Assembly: GCA_016208105.1 (NCBI GenBank)
Contig: JACQYS010000020.1
Span: 1-64,000, forward strand
DNA: 64,000 nucleotides
Direction: 5' to 3'
From: Desulfovibrio sp.
Lineage (GTDB): Bacteria; Desulfobacterota; Desulfovibrionia; Desulfovibrionales; Desulfovibrionaceae
Shown here: piece by piece, positions 1 through 8,887 of the stretch
How the letters are laid out: every line of letters starts with the position of its first letter
Numbering within the stretch: the stretch's first letter is position 1
The notes under the pieces: generated by a model
Told to the model about the DNA's origin: nothing
The model's input: the letters and a program-made list of their open reading frames with translations, nothing else
The model's database searches: none
Position numbers and translations under genes: made by a program

Positions 1-1
1 G

Positions 2-133
2 CATCTTCAAAAATACCTCGATGAATTCTGCTACCGATTCAACCGCCGTTTCTGGCCTGGGCAGGGCTTCGACCGCCTCTTGAGGGCCTGCTCCAGTGCC
101 ACCCCTGTCACCTATGCGGAGTTAAGGGGATAG
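2..133 (+). pseudogene. C-terminal end of an ISXO2/IS1595-type transposase (cut by window edge)
   Basis: The first 43 codons that are open read as the end of a DDE transposase of the ISXO2-like (IS1595) type: LDEFCYRFNRRFWPGQGFDR is the typical tail of that domain, with L-x-E-F-x-x-R-x-N-R. The stop is at 131-133. Only the tail is in the window, so it cannot be told whether the element is intact upstream. No terminal inverted repeat was recognised in the 120 bases after the stop. It is the only mobile-element trace seen in the window and lies next to an AT-rich, probably acquired methyltransferase gene. Confidence 0.65.
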
Positions 134-252
134 CCACGTATATAAATGTCAATGTAATATATCGAACGTATTAGCTTATTATTTAAGGATACCTGACTTG
201 AAAATAATTATGTTCCTTCCACATACATGTCCCTCATGGTAGAAAGTCAATT

Positions 253-801
253 ATGCGTGCACCCAAGGAGAGCCTATTGGGCGACCACCAGCTTATCCAC
301 TACCGCATCCGGGGCAAGGAACTGCGCTGGCTGAAAACCCTGCACATCTGCTTCGCCTCCATGTGGGGCGGGGCCACCATCTGCATCACGGTCATCCAGT
401 TCATGTTCGAGCCCCAGCTGGCCGCCGAGATGTTCGCCTACCGGACCATCCTCTTACTCGTGGACACCTGGGTCGTGGCCCCGGCCGCGCTGCTGTGCAT
501 GCTCACCGGGTTCTTCTATTCGGCCATGACCAATTTCGGCTTTTTCAAATACTGGTGGATAATCATCAAATGGGTGGTCACCACAGGCTACGTGGTGGTG
601 GGGTTTCTTTGGCTCACGCCGTGGCTTGAGATGATGGTCCGTTTCAGCCGCAACCTGCCGCCCGACGGCATGGTGCCTCCCGGCACAATTTTGCAGTCGG
701 CCATGAACATGACCGTGGCCCTGACCCAGCTGGCGGTGGTGAGCCTCATGATCCTCATCACCATCTTAAAGCCTTGGGGCCACACCAAGTGGCACGTTTA
801 A
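253..801 (+). CDS. Small polytopic inner-membrane protein, DUF2269-like
   Basis: A 182-residue protein with about four membrane helices (roughly residues 28-50, 66-90, 98-122 and 150-172) and a hydrophilic, charged N-terminus. The layout and the end (LKPWGHTKWHV) resemble predicted integral membrane proteins of the DUF2269 type, whose function is not known. No catalytic motif is visible. The ATG has only a weak purine-rich stretch (AGAAAG) upstream. The stop overlaps the stop of the convergent methyltransferase by a few bases. The assignment to a family is tentative, the coding call is firmer. Confidence 0.7.
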   Translation: MRAPKESLLGDHQLIHYRIRGKELRWLKTLHICFASMWGGATICITVIQFMFEPQLAAEMFAYRTILLLVDTWVVAPAALLCMLTGFFYSAMTNFGFFKYWWIIIKWVVTTGYVVVGFLWLTPWLEMMVRFSRNLPPDGMVPPGTILQSAMNMTVALTQLAVVSLMILITILKPWGHTKWHV

Positions 802-1433
802 CTGGAAATTTTCTTCTTACACTTTATAAGCACAAATCTTATCGAGGGTTTATTATCCATATTCTTACTGGGCTCATCAATCTCTGAAAATTCCACCAAG
901 CCATATTTTCCGAATTCCCTGCGTATTGAGTCAGAATCATAAAAAAACACTTTTACACCCTTCATCACCTCGAATCGGTTTTTACTCAACAGCCTGCCCT
1001 TTCCAAACATCGGGGCTTTCTTGGAAACCGTTGTAAAAATCATGTACCCATTTGGTTGCAACTGACTATAGCAATCTTCAATGAACTTCTTTCTCTCACG
1101 ATTATTCAACAGGTGGATGAGTGCGAAGCAGAATATCCCTCCGTATAGTTTGCCGTCGAAAGGCATGGCAGATACTGGACCATAATGTATATCAACATCG
1201 ATCCCGTTTTTCCTCGCTAGATCAATAGCTGTTCTCGAAATCTCAATTCCGGTCACAGAAATTTCATTATCAATAAATACTTTTGCATTTCTTCCGTATC
1301 CGAAACCAGGTATCAATATATCCTTTATTTTCCTTTCAAGAAAAAAATCCTTCGCCAGAATTGCTGAATCGGACGGTTCAAAACCCCACATCGTTTGTTT
1401 CTCTATGAAACTCGATTCCCAGAACTCTGTCAT
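798..1433 (-). CDS. Class I SAM-dependent methyltransferase, AT-rich, probably acquired
   Basis: A 211-residue Rossmann-fold methyltransferase of the thiopurine/tellurite-resistance-like class. Motif I is ILIPGFGYGRN near residue 40, the acidic end of strand 2 is VTGIEIS near 60, and the post-motif region IFCFALIHLLNN lies near 105. The N-terminal FWESSFIEKQTMWGFEPSDSA is typical of small-molecule methyltransferases, but the substrate cannot be read from sequence. The gene is strikingly AT-rich, with many AAA, ATA and TTT codons, while its neighbours are GC-rich, which points to recent transfer. It converges on the membrane-protein gene and is separate from the aminotransferase, which has its own terminator. 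Confidence 0.8.
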   Translation of the reverse strand: MTEFWESSFIEKQTMWGFEPSDSAILAKDFFLERKIKDILIPGFGYGRNAKVFIDNEISVTGIEISRTAIDLARKNGIDVDIHYGPVSAMPFDGKLYGGIFCFALIHLLNNRERKKFIEDCYSQLQPNGYMIFTTVSKKAPMFGKGRLLSKNRFEVMKGVKVFFYDSDSIRREFGKYGLVEFSEIDEPSKNMDNKPSIRFVLIKCKKKISS

Positions 1434-1470
1434 CTCTCTATCCCTTCATTGTTGGCCTTCTTGACTCAAA

Positions 1471-1514
1471 ACAAAAACTGGGATTCCAAAAGTCAAGGCC
1501 TTTTGGAATCCCAG
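1471..1514 (-). terminator. Intrinsic terminator of the aminotransferase gene
   Basis: Perfect 14-base arms at 1478-1491 and 1501-1514 enclose a nine-base loop. On the minus strand the hairpin is followed by a T-rich run (TTTTTGTTTT) down to 1468. It sits about 30 bases after the aminotransferase stop. Confidence 0.85.
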
Positions 1515-1542
1515 GGGAGAGATCGCGTCTCCTGCGTCCCGC

Positions 1543-2730
1543 TTAGACGCCCTTGATGGCCTTTTTGAAGCCCTCGGCAGCGTTTTCGATCACCTTCTTG
1601 TCCACGCAGAAGGTCAGCCGGAAGTATCCGGGCATGCCGAACCCCATGCCGGGCACGGCCAGCACGCGCTCTTCGCAGAGCTTGCCCACGAAGGCCACGT
1701 CGTCTCCACCCGGGGCCTTGGGGAAGAAGTAGAAGGCGCCCTTGGGCATGGCATACTCGTACCCGGCGTCGTCTAGCACCTTGCACATAGCAGCCCGGCG
1801 CTCGGCGTAAATCCCGGCGTCCACCTGGTGCCCCAGGGATTTGAGCAGAAGCGCCTGACCGATGGCCGGGGCGTTCACGTAGCCCAGGATGCGGTTGGCG
1901 AACACGATGCCGCCCATGAGCTCCTGCTTGCCGGGCATGTCCGGGGCCAGGGCCACGTAGCCGATGCGCTCGCCCGCCAGAGACAGGTTCTTGGAAAAAG
2001 AGCTGACCACCACGGTGTACCGGTAAATCTTCGGCAAGGAAGGAACGGATATGCCGTCGTAGGTCAGGAAGCGGTAGGGCTCGTCGGAAAGGAGCAGAAT
2101 GGGCTTGTCGCGCTTGGCGTTCAGTGTTTCGAGCCCTTTGGCCAGCTCCTTCAGGCTCGCTTCCGGATAGATGCAGCCCGTGGGGTTGTTAGGGGAATTG
2201 AGCATGACCACCCGGGTCCTCTCCGTGATCGCCCCCAGCATGGCCGGAACGTCCAAATCGAACGAGGGGAGCTTGGCCGGAACCGTCACCAGCCTGCCGC
2301 CGTGGTTGCCCACGTAGAAGCCGTACTCCACGAAATAGGGCCTTGGGCAGAGCACCTCGTCTCCCGGTTCCAGCACGGCCCGGAAAAAGGCGTTGATGCC
2401 TCCGGCTGCGCCGCAGGTCAAAAGCAGGTCTTGGCTCGAGAAGGGAATTCCCTGCTCGGAGCTCACCTGAACGGCCAGGGCTTCGCGCACGTGGGGGTAC
2501 CCGGCGTTGGGCATGTAGCCGAAGGCGAAAGGTTCGGACGCGCGCGTGGCCAGGTCCGACAGGCATTCGCCCACCACGGGCGGAGGCGGCAGGTCCGGAT
2601 TGCCCAGGCTGAAGTCGTACACTTTGTCGTCCCCGTGGACCTTCTTCATCTCCGCGCCTTGCTCGAAAATGCGCCGTATCCAGGATCCCTTTTTCAGGGC
2701 TTCGGTTATCTCGCCTGACAACAAGCTCAT
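1543..2730 (-). CDS. Pyridoxal-phosphate aminotransferase, class I/II
   Basis: A 395-residue fold-type I aminotransferase, probably acting on aspartate, alanine or aromatic amino acids in the cytoplasm. Visible motifs are the NSPNNPTG loop, SDEPYRFLTYD with the Asp and Tyr that bind PLP, and SSFSKNLSLAGERIGY carrying the Schiff-base lysine. RLTFCVD near the end holds the carboxylate-binding Arg. The start at 2730 is preferred because GGAGA lies five bases before it, while the ATG at 2742 has no ribosome site. It is transcribed alone, divergently from the U32 gene and ended by a strong terminator. The exact amino-acid pair is not determinable. Confidence 0.9.
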   Translation of the reverse strand: MSLLSGEITEALKKGSWIRRIFEQGAEMKKVHGDDKVYDFSLGNPDLPPPPVVGECLSDLATRASEPFAFGYMPNAGYPHVREALAVQVSSEQGIPFSSQDLLLTCGAAGGINAFFRAVLEPGDEVLCPRPYFVEYGFYVGNHGGRLVTVPAKLPSFDLDVPAMLGAITERTRVVMLNSPNNPTGCIYPEASLKELAKGLETLNAKRDKPILLLSDEPYRFLTYDGISVPSLPKIYRYTVVVSSFSKNLSLAGERIGYVALAPDMPGKQELMGGIVFANRILGYVNAPAIGQALLLKSLGHQVDAGIYAERRAAMCKVLDDAGYEYAMPKGAFYFFPKAPGGDDVAFVGKLCEERVLAVPGMGFGMPGYFRLTFCVDKKVIENAAEGFKKAIKGV

Positions 2731-2940
2731 GTTGGTCTCCATTATGCCATTATGATTAATGAGCCACGGTCACTACCCCCACCGGCTCCATTCTTCAAGC
2801 TTGCCAGAAGCCAAAGAAGGGGCTACATCCGCCCGGCCTTCTTTGAAAACCACGCCCTCCGGGCGTTTAATCATGCGTTGCCGGCACCCGTTCATTTTGG
2901 CGGGTCTTCACAAACCCCGTTTTTCCGGTATTGATCACAT
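2731..2940. other. Divergent promoter spacer, nothing further recognised
   Basis: About 210 bases between the aminotransferase and U32 starts. It must hold the promoters of both genes, but no convincing -35/-10 pair, operator or hairpin was found. Confidence 0.4.
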
Positions 2941-4920
2941 ATGAACCACACCCCAGAAATCCTTGCTCCAGCCGGCGACGCCTACTCCTTCCTCGCCGCC
3001 ATTTCCGCCGGAGCCGACGCAGTCTATTGCGGGCTCAAGCATTTTTCCGCCCGCATGCAGGCCGACAACTTTTCCATACAGGAGCTGGCCAGGCTCACCA
3101 CCCTGGCCCACAACAAGGGCCGCAAGGTCTACGTGGCCATGAACACCCTGACCAAGCCCGGTGAGGAAGCCAAGGCGGGACGCCTGGCCGACCGTCTGGC
3201 CAAGGTCGTCAAGCCGGACGCCCTGATCATCCAGGACCTGGGTATGGCCGTGGTGGCCCGCCAGGCCGGGTACACGGGCGAGCTGCATTTCTCCACCCTG
3301 GCCAACGTGTCCTCTCAAACGGCCCTGCCCCTCATGCCGGGGCTTGGCATCTCCCGGGTGGTGCTGCCGCGCGAGCTGAACGTGGACGAGATCCGCCTGA
3401 TGGCCGAGGCCTGCCCTGAAGGCGTGGCCCTGGAGACGTTCGTGCACGGGGCCCTGTGCCACAACGTGTCCGGGCGCTGCTGGTGGTCGAGCTTTTTGGG
3501 AGGAAAAAGCGGACTGCGCGGACGCTGCGTGCAGCCCTGCCGCAGGGTGTTCAGCCGCAAGGGCCAGCCCGGCCGCTACTTCTCCTGCCAGGACCTTTCC
3601 CTGGATGTTCTGGCCAAGGCCCTCTTGACCATGCCCAAGGTGATGGCCTGGAAGATCGAAGGCCGCAAGAAGGGCCCCCACTACGTCTACTACACCACCA
3701 CCGCCTACCGCATCCTGCGCGACTCCCCGGACGATCCCCAGAGCAAGAAGGCGGCCCTCTCCTACATCGAGCAGGCCCTGGGCCGTCCGGCCACCCATTA
3801 CACCTTCCTGCCCCAGAAGCCGCGCAACCCCGTGGACTCCCAGAGCCAGACCGGGTCCGGCCAGCTGATCGGGCGGCTTTCCATGAGCGAGGCCCGCAAG
3901 TACTTCGTGAACCCGCGCCAGCCGATGCTGCCCGGCGATCTGTTGCGCCTGGGCTACGAGGACGAGGCCGGGCACCAGGTAGTGCGCGTCACCCGTTCCA
4001 TTCCCAAGGGCGGCCGATACGACCTGACGCTTCAGGGAAAAGGCAAGGAACGCCCACGGGCGGGCATGAGCGTCTTCCTCATCGACCGCCGCGAGCCGGA
4101 GCTGGTCAAGCGCATCAACGCCCTGGAAGACGAGCTCTTGCGGATTCCCGAGATCGATTCCGTGGAGTCCTCCTTCGAGCCCACCTTCGCCAAGCCGTTC
4201 CGGGCCCCGCGCGGTGTTCGGGCGGAGTCCGTCCACGTGTGGCGCCAACCGCCCAAGGGTCCCGCCAAGGGCGTGGCCGGGGTGTGGGTTTCCGCCACCA
4301 AGACCCAGCATCTGCCCCTGGGCCGGGCCGCTTCCACCTGGTGGTGGCTGCCGCCCGTTATCTGGCCCAACGAGGAAAAGGACTTCCTGGACATCGTTGA
4401 GATCATCCTCAAGCGCGGCGGCAAGCGCTTCGTGCTGAACGCCCCCTGGCAGATCGGCATTCTCGGGCGCAAGCGCCGCGAGATGCTCATGTGGGCCGGG
4501 CCGTTCTGCAACGTGGCCAATCCGCTGGCCCTTGGCAAATTACGGGACATGGGCTTTGACGGAGCCGTGGTGAGCCCGGAGCTTTCCGGGGAAGACATCC
4601 TGCACCTGCCCCGGGTGAGCCCGCTGCCGCTTGGCGTCGTGACCCACGGCCTGTGGCCGCTAGGCATAAGCCGCACCATGACCCCGGACGTGAAGTCCTG
4701 CGAGCCCATCGTGAGCCCCAAGGGCGAGATCTGCTTCGTGACCCGCTACGGGCAGAACCACTGGATGTATCCCAACTGGGAGCTGGATCTCTCCGAGAAG
4801 GAGGAAACCCTGGTCAAGGCCGGGTACCTCCAGATCATCCATATGCGCGAACCCATGCCCAAGACCATTGAGCGCAAGGAGCGCGGCGGCATGTTCAACT
4901 GGGAGATAGGGATTATCTAG
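2941..4920 (+). CDS. Peptidase U32 family protein, RlhA-like length
   Basis: A 659-residue U32 protein. The N-terminus (PEILAPAGDAYSFLAAISAGADAVYCG) is the usual TIM-barrel start, and the family signature ETFVHGALCHNVSGRC is at about residue 165, followed by more cysteines (RGRCVQPCR) that in this family bind a cluster used in RNA hydroxylation. The length matches E. coli RlhA (23S rRNA cytidine 2501 hydroxylation) better than the shorter TrhP tRNA proteins or true collagenase-like members, but orthology is not proven. The C-terminal half has a beta-barrel-like stretch (residues 300-400). It is monocistronic and followed by a hairpin-rich spacer. Confidence 0.85.
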   Translation: MNHTPEILAPAGDAYSFLAAISAGADAVYCGLKHFSARMQADNFSIQELARLTTLAHNKGRKVYVAMNTLTKPGEEAKAGRLADRLAKVVKPDALIIQDLGMAVVARQAGYTGELHFSTLANVSSQTALPLMPGLGISRVVLPRELNVDEIRLMAEACPEGVALETFVHGALCHNVSGRCWWSSFLGGKSGLRGRCVQPCRRVFSRKGQPGRYFSCQDLSLDVLAKALLTMPKVMAWKIEGRKKGPHYVYYTTTAYRILRDSPDDPQSKKAALSYIEQALGRPATHYTFLPQKPRNPVDSQSQTGSGQLIGRLSMSEARKYFVNPRQPMLPGDLLRLGYEDEAGHQVVRVTRSIPKGGRYDLTLQGKGKERPRAGMSVFLIDRREPELVKRINALEDELLRIPEIDSVESSFEPTFAKPFRAPRGVRAESVHVWRQPPKGPAKGVAGVWVSATKTQHLPLGRAASTWWWLPPVIWPNEEKDFLDIVEIILKRGGKRFVLNAPWQIGILGRKRREMLMWAGPFCNVANPLALGKLRDMGFDGAVVSPELSGEDILHLPRVSPLPLGVVTHGLWPLGISRTMTPDVKSCEPIVSPKGEICFVTRYGQNHWMYPNWELDLSEKEETLVKAGYLQIIHMREPMPKTIERKERGGMFNWEIGII

Positions 4921-4938
4921 GAGAAGAGCCTTCGGCGA

Positions 4939-5108
4939 CCAGAGAGAGCGCCGCTCTCTCTGGACTCTCCCGCCAGGGAGACGTTCGTCTCCCTGGACCC
5001 TCATAATAGCAAAGCGTCCCTGACCGGCATGCCGGTCAGGGACGCTTTGCTTATTGCCGGGGTCCGGGGGGAGGCTCTCCCCCCGGCGGGTCCAGGGCGG
5101 AGCCCTGG
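4939..5108. repeat. Array of five consecutive perfect or near-perfect hairpins
   Basis: Five separate inverted repeats fill the convergent spacer: 4939-4963 (12-base arms, one-base centre), 4973-4996 (10-base arms), 5008-5051 (a perfect 44-base palindrome), 5064-5086 (9-base arms) and 5092-5108 (7-base arms). They have different sequences. The central palindrome probably ends transcription from the U32 gene and perhaps from the minus-strand operon, although no long T-run follows it. Confidence 0.85.
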
Positions 5109-5118
5109 GAAACTTCGG

Positions 5119-5496
5119 CTAAACGCGGCCGCCTTCGAAGCGGGCGAGAAACCGCTCCAGATCGTTTGGGTCCCCGTCCTGGTAATCGTCGGGATACAAA
5201 AGCGCGGACATGAAGAAGATGCTCTCCAGGTCGAGAGCCATGTTGGCCCGGCGGGCGAAGTCCTTGAGCCCCTGGCGCAAACGCTCGCTGACAGGATCGT
5301 CGCCTTTGAGATAGGGCTCGGCGTGCTCGGACATTTCGGCCAGAAGCTCGCACTTCTCCATCATCTTGAAGCGGTGGGAGTCCTTGTCGCCCTGGCCGTG
5401 CAAATCCTCCAGGGCCGACTTCTCAAGCTCCCGAATGGATGCGGCCGTTTCCCGAACCATTTCCAGCACCTTCCCGATATCCGACACGCTATCCAT
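5119..5496 (-). CDS. Conserved-looking hypothetical protein, helical, acidic
   Basis: A 125-residue, mostly alpha-helical acidic protein (MDSVSDIGKVLEMVRETAASIRELEKSALEDLHGQ) with no signal peptide or membrane segment and no motif that I recognise. It is the last gene of a minus-strand group after YkgJ-type protein and PBP1A, 44 bases downstream of the PBP1A stop. Codon use is like that of its neighbours, so it is likely real. No function is proposed. Confidence 0.65.
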   Translation of the reverse strand: MDSVSDIGKVLEMVRETAASIRELEKSALEDLHGQGDKDSHRFKMMEKCELLAEMSEHAEPYLKGDDPVSERLRQGLKDFARRANMALDLESIFFMSALLYPDDYQDGDPNDLERFLARFEGGRV

Positions 5497-5540
5497 TCAC
5501 ACTCCGCTTTTTAAGAGAAGCCAGGGCTGCGCACGCCTGA

Positions 5541-7841
5541 CTAATACATCTGTTTGAGCAACTGCTCGCCCGTGGCCAGCGGCGCGTTGGGGTCCGAGAA
5601 GTTGATGTTGCTCTCCCCGCCTATTATGCCGGCAAAGGCGCTCTTGTCCTGGCCTTCCTTGAAGGGCATGGACACCCCGTCCACGCTTGCCCAGACTATG
5701 CCCGGAGGCTGTGGGAAATCCTCGGTGGGGTACAGGGGCTCAACGGCCAGCCGGTACTCGACGAATGCGGGCAGCGCGGTGGTGCCGCCGGCTTCGCCCT
5801 TGCCCATGGACTGCGCCTGGTCGAAGCCGATGTAGACGCCGGTGAGCAAGTATGGGGTGAAGCCCATGAACCATGCATCCTGTTCGTCGTTGGTGGTGCC
5901 GGTCTTGCCCGCGATGGGCTTGCCGATGACCATGGCCCGGCCCGCGGTTCCGGCCCGGACCACTTCCTTGAGCATGGCGTCCATGATGAACGCCGTCTGG
6001 GGCGACATGGCCTCCTTGCGTTCCGGCTCGGAGCGATAAAGCTCCTGGCCGTCCGGCCCTGCCACGGAAAGCACGAAACGGGGCTTCACCTGCATGCCGG
6101 CATTGGCGAACGCGGTGTAGGCCTGGGCTAAGTTGATCAGATGAACGGCTCCCGCCCCCAGGGAGATGGGCAGGTACGGCCCGAGTTCGGATTCGATGCC
6201 CATGGCCTTGGCCCGGGCGATGACCTTCTGGATGCCTATCTGCTGCGCCACCCGGATGGTGACCAGGTTGCGGGACTTGGCCAGGGCGGCGCGCAGAGAC
6301 ATGGGGCCCAGGAAGCCGCCCTCGTAGTTCTCAGGCTTCCATATCTTGTGGGTGTACGGGTCCTCGTAAACGAAGGGGCTGTCCATGACCACGGTGGCCG
6401 GAGTCATGCCTTCGTCCATGGCCGCCGAATAGACAATGGGCTTGAAAGCCGAACCGCACTGGCGCAAGGCCTGGGTGGCCCGGTTGAACTGGCTCTTTTC
6501 GAAGGAGTACCCGCCGACGCAGGCGATCACTTCGCCGGATCTGGGATCCATGGAGACCATGGCCCCCTGCACGTCCGGCTCCTGCTGGAGAACGAGGTCA
6601 TCGCCGAGTCGCGGCGGCTTGGCGGTCTTGCCCTTGGTCTTGGGGTCCTCAGGCGCGAGAGATACGAAGACCACCTCGCCCGCCTTGGGGCCTTTTCCGC
6701 GCGTCCAGCCCAGGTACTTGGGTTCGATGATGCCCGTGTGCTTGCCGTACTTCACAACCAGGCCCTTGGCGGAGGCCTCGGTCACCAGGGCTTTCACCCA
6801 CTGGCCGGACTTGAGCACGTCCGGGTTCACATCCTGGCGCAGAAATTCGTTCCACTTGTCCGGAGGCAGGGTGTCGAGGGTGCCTTTCCAACCGCGGCGC
6901 TTGGAAGAGGCCACCAGGGCGTTCTTCAGGGCCTTTTCCGCAACTTCCTGGTGGAACAGGTCGCAGCCGGTGATCACCTTGAGGCCGCCAGTGTAGACCA
7001 TGTCTTCGCCGAAGTGATCCACCAGCCAGCGGCGGACTTCCTCCAGGTAATACGCCCCGACCCCCCAGGTCTGTTCGTCCATGCTCTTGAACACCAGCTG
7101 TTCCTTGACCGCGCGATCATACTCGTCCTGGGTGATCCAGCCCAGTTCGAGCATACGGCCGAGCACGTACTTCTGGCGGCCCTTAGCTGCCTCGAAATCC
7201 TTGAGCGGGCTGTACCGGCTGGGGGCCTGGGGCAAGCCAGCCAACATGGCGGACTGGGCCAAGGTCAGCTGGCCGACGTGCACCCCGAAGTAGGTCCGGG
7301 CAGCGGCCTCGACCCCGTAGGCGCGAGACCCCAAATATATCTGGTTGAGGTAGATGGTGAGTATTTCATCCTTGGTAAGGTAGCGCTCGAGGCGGTAGGC
7401 CAGGATGGCCTCCTTTATCTTGCGCTTCAGGCTCTTTTCCGGGGTGAGCAGCAGCCGTTTGACGATCTGCTGGGTGATGGTGGAGCCGCCCTGTTTCATT
7501 CCCCCGTGCTGAAGATTCTTCAGGAAGGCCCGGAATATGGCCAGAGGATCAACTCCTTCATGCTGGTAGAAGGAAGAATCCTCGGCAGCCAGAAAGGCCT
7601 TGGGCAAGAAAGCGTGCATTTCGCCAAGATTGGCCAAAAAGCGCTTTTCGGCAAAAAGGTTGCCGAGCACCTTACCGTCACGGGTGTACACGGTAGACAC
7701 CACAGGCGGCTTGTATTCGGTCAAATTCTTAAATCCCGGCAAATCACTGGCCGCCCAGAAATACAGGCCAACCAGCCCGACTCCCGCGCCCACCACACCG
7801 AGAGCGATTAGAATAGCAAATATAAGCAGTAGTTTACGCAT
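5541..7841 (-). CDS. mrcA: Penicillin-binding protein 1A, bifunctional glycosyltransferase/transpeptidase
   Basis: A 766-residue class A PBP that polymerises and cross-links peptidoglycan at the inner membrane. One N-terminal helix (residues 4-29) anchors it. The GT51 domain has AAEDSSFYQHEG with catalytic Glu at about 87, GGSTITQQIVKRLLL and IYLNQIYLG. A middle OB-like insert (about 290-420) is typical of PBP1A. The transpeptidase has SAFK (about 462), SRN (about 522) and KTGT (about 646), all intact. The start overlaps the stop of the upstream YkgJ-type gene by eight bases, so translation is probably coupled. Confidence 0.95.
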   Translation of the reverse strand: MRKLLLIFAILIALGVVGAGVGLVGLYFWAASDLPGFKNLTEYKPPVVSTVYTRDGKVLGNLFAEKRFLANLGEMHAFLPKAFLAAEDSSFYQHEGVDPLAIFRAFLKNLQHGGMKQGGSTITQQIVKRLLLTPEKSLKRKIKEAILAYRLERYLTKDEILTIYLNQIYLGSRAYGVEAAARTYFGVHVGQLTLAQSAMLAGLPQAPSRYSPLKDFEAAKGRQKYVLGRMLELGWITQDEYDRAVKEQLVFKSMDEQTWGVGAYYLEEVRRWLVDHFGEDMVYTGGLKVITGCDLFHQEVAEKALKNALVASSKRRGWKGTLDTLPPDKWNEFLRQDVNPDVLKSGQWVKALVTEASAKGLVVKYGKHTGIIEPKYLGWTRGKGPKAGEVVFVSLAPEDPKTKGKTAKPPRLGDDLVLQQEPDVQGAMVSMDPRSGEVIACVGGYSFEKSQFNRATQALRQCGSAFKPIVYSAAMDEGMTPATVVMDSPFVYEDPYTHKIWKPENYEGGFLGPMSLRAALAKSRNLVTIRVAQQIGIQKVIARAKAMGIESELGPYLPISLGAGAVHLINLAQAYTAFANAGMQVKPRFVLSVAGPDGQELYRSEPERKEAMSPQTAFIMDAMLKEVVRAGTAGRAMVIGKPIAGKTGTTNDEQDAWFMGFTPYLLTGVYIGFDQAQSMGKGEAGGTTALPAFVEYRLAVEPLYPTEDFPQPPGIVWASVDGVSMPFKEGQDKSAFAGIIGGESNINFSDPNAPLATGEQLLKQMY

Positions 7842-8463
7842 CGTTTTTTACTCTCACCCTGGTCTTTCCTGGCTCTTCTCCATCGTCGCCGGGGGCCATT
7901 CCCCAGGCCATGCGCATGCGGCCATGCAACTCCAGGACCAGAGTCCTGCTCATTTCTATGAGGGGGAGTATCCCATGGATCGTGCGGCCCTCGGAACAGG
8001 CCACGCACCCTTTTGCTTCGAAAGCCGTGACGGCCCCTGCCGATACCCAAAACGGGAAGAGACGGCAATAATACGGTCTGGCCTCCCTGGGCAGCACACA
8101 TCCCGAGGAGGTTAGAAACGAACACCGTCCGTCAGGATGCGTGGCCAGGCGGAGATGCTCGCCATGACCCGGGAACAGTGCGGCCAGGTGCTTTCTGTCC
8201 TGGGGAAACAGACGCATCAGGTTGTCCAGAAATCTTTTGGAATTGGGCGCTCCGGTGAGCCCCCCCTTTTTGGGGCCGAATTCGACTATGCGCTGCCGTT
8301 CGATCTCCGAGACGGGGAAACAGAGATCCTCCTGACCGGGGGTAAGGCTGCAGCAGGTCGGGCCCATGGCCGCGCACCGGATGCAGACGAAGGCGTCTTT
8401 TTTTCTGTTCACTGGGTGGCAATCCTCAAGTACTCCGCTGCCATCTATGACCGCAACGGCCAT
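7834..8463 (-). CDS. YkgJ-family cysteine-cluster protein upstream of PBP1A
   Basis: A 209-residue soluble protein with the cysteine pattern of the YkgJ/UPF0153 family, predicted to bind zinc or iron: CIRCAAMGPTCC at about 27-38, then CSFLTSSGCVLPREARPYYCRLFPF at about 115-139, then a CVAC at about 153. The function of the family is unknown; some members are linked to protein N-methylation. The first cluster has C-x2-C-x6-CC spacing. AGGGA seven bases before the ATG supports the start. It overlaps PBP1A by eight bases, so it is in the same transcript. A second YkgJ-type gene sits in the Dlt-like operon at 45112. Confidence 0.85.
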   Translation of the reverse strand: MAVAVIDGSGVLEDCHPVNRKKDAFVCIRCAAMGPTCCSLTPGQEDLCFPVSEIERQRIVEFGPKKGGLTGAPNSKRFLDNLMRLFPQDRKHLAALFPGHGEHLRLATHPDGRCSFLTSSGCVLPREARPYYCRLFPFWVSAGAVTAFEAKGCVACSEGRTIHGILPLIEMSRTLVLELHGRMRMAWGMAPGDDGEEPGKTRVRVKNDA

Positions 8464-8887
8464 CTGGCAATCCCTTTTTGCCGGATGTGCTTGAATGGGC
8501 GGTAATTTTTTTGGCTTTACGGGAGGGATTTCCCGGCATGACAGTCAGAACGAAATCCGTTTATGCCTGATATGGCAGAAGACTGCAAAAGCACTGCAAA
8601 TTCGCCCTGTTTCATATTCATTATAACAGGAAGCAAAGGATGCTTCTCTTCGTCTCAATCTGAATTTTCAAATTTCTCTTTTTCCTACTGTATTTTCCGT
8701 TGACCTCACCAAGAGAGGTGACTATCAGGGCCCCGGCAGTGGTGAGGCTTGTGGCGACGCATCCCGACTGAACCTATTGGTCCTATTCCATCCAGTCTCT
8801 TGCGCCGCCTTGGAGCTGTGCATACGTCTTTACGTAAGCCGGTTCCTTGGTAGCAACCTTTGTATATACCCCATTGAGGTTTTTCCT
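8464..8887. other. Long leader/spacer before the NifU-like gene
   Basis: A 424-base non-coding stretch. Its left part must hold the minus-strand promoter of the ykgJ-PBP1A operon. Its right part holds a promoter at 8700-8728 and a roughly 150-base 5' leader with complementary segments CCTCACC (8704-8710) and GGTGAGG (8740-8746). No known riboswitch was recognised. Confidence 0.45.
8700..8728 (+). promoter_or_regulatory. Sigma-70-like promoter with an inverted repeat in its spacer
   Basis: TTGACC (8700-8705) and TATCAG (8723-8728) are 17 bases apart. The spacer contains TCACC-N7-GGTGA, an inverted repeat that could be an operator. Transcription would begin near 8735, giving a leader of about 150 bases before the NifU-like start. 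Confidence 0.45.

Noticed and set aside
2935-4311. 458-codon open frame on the minus strand opposite the U32 gene
   Set aside because: Shadow of a high-GC gene: the translated sequence is Gly/His/Arg-rich without any motif, while the plus strand encodes a full U32 protein.
4921-5118. CRISPR-like array
   Set aside because: The hairpins differ in sequence and there are no repeated units with spacers; no cas gene is present.
6141-7811. 556-codon plus-strand open frame opposite PBP1A
   Set aside because: Antisense frame of a well-recognised PBP; composition is His/Gly/Leu-rich noise.
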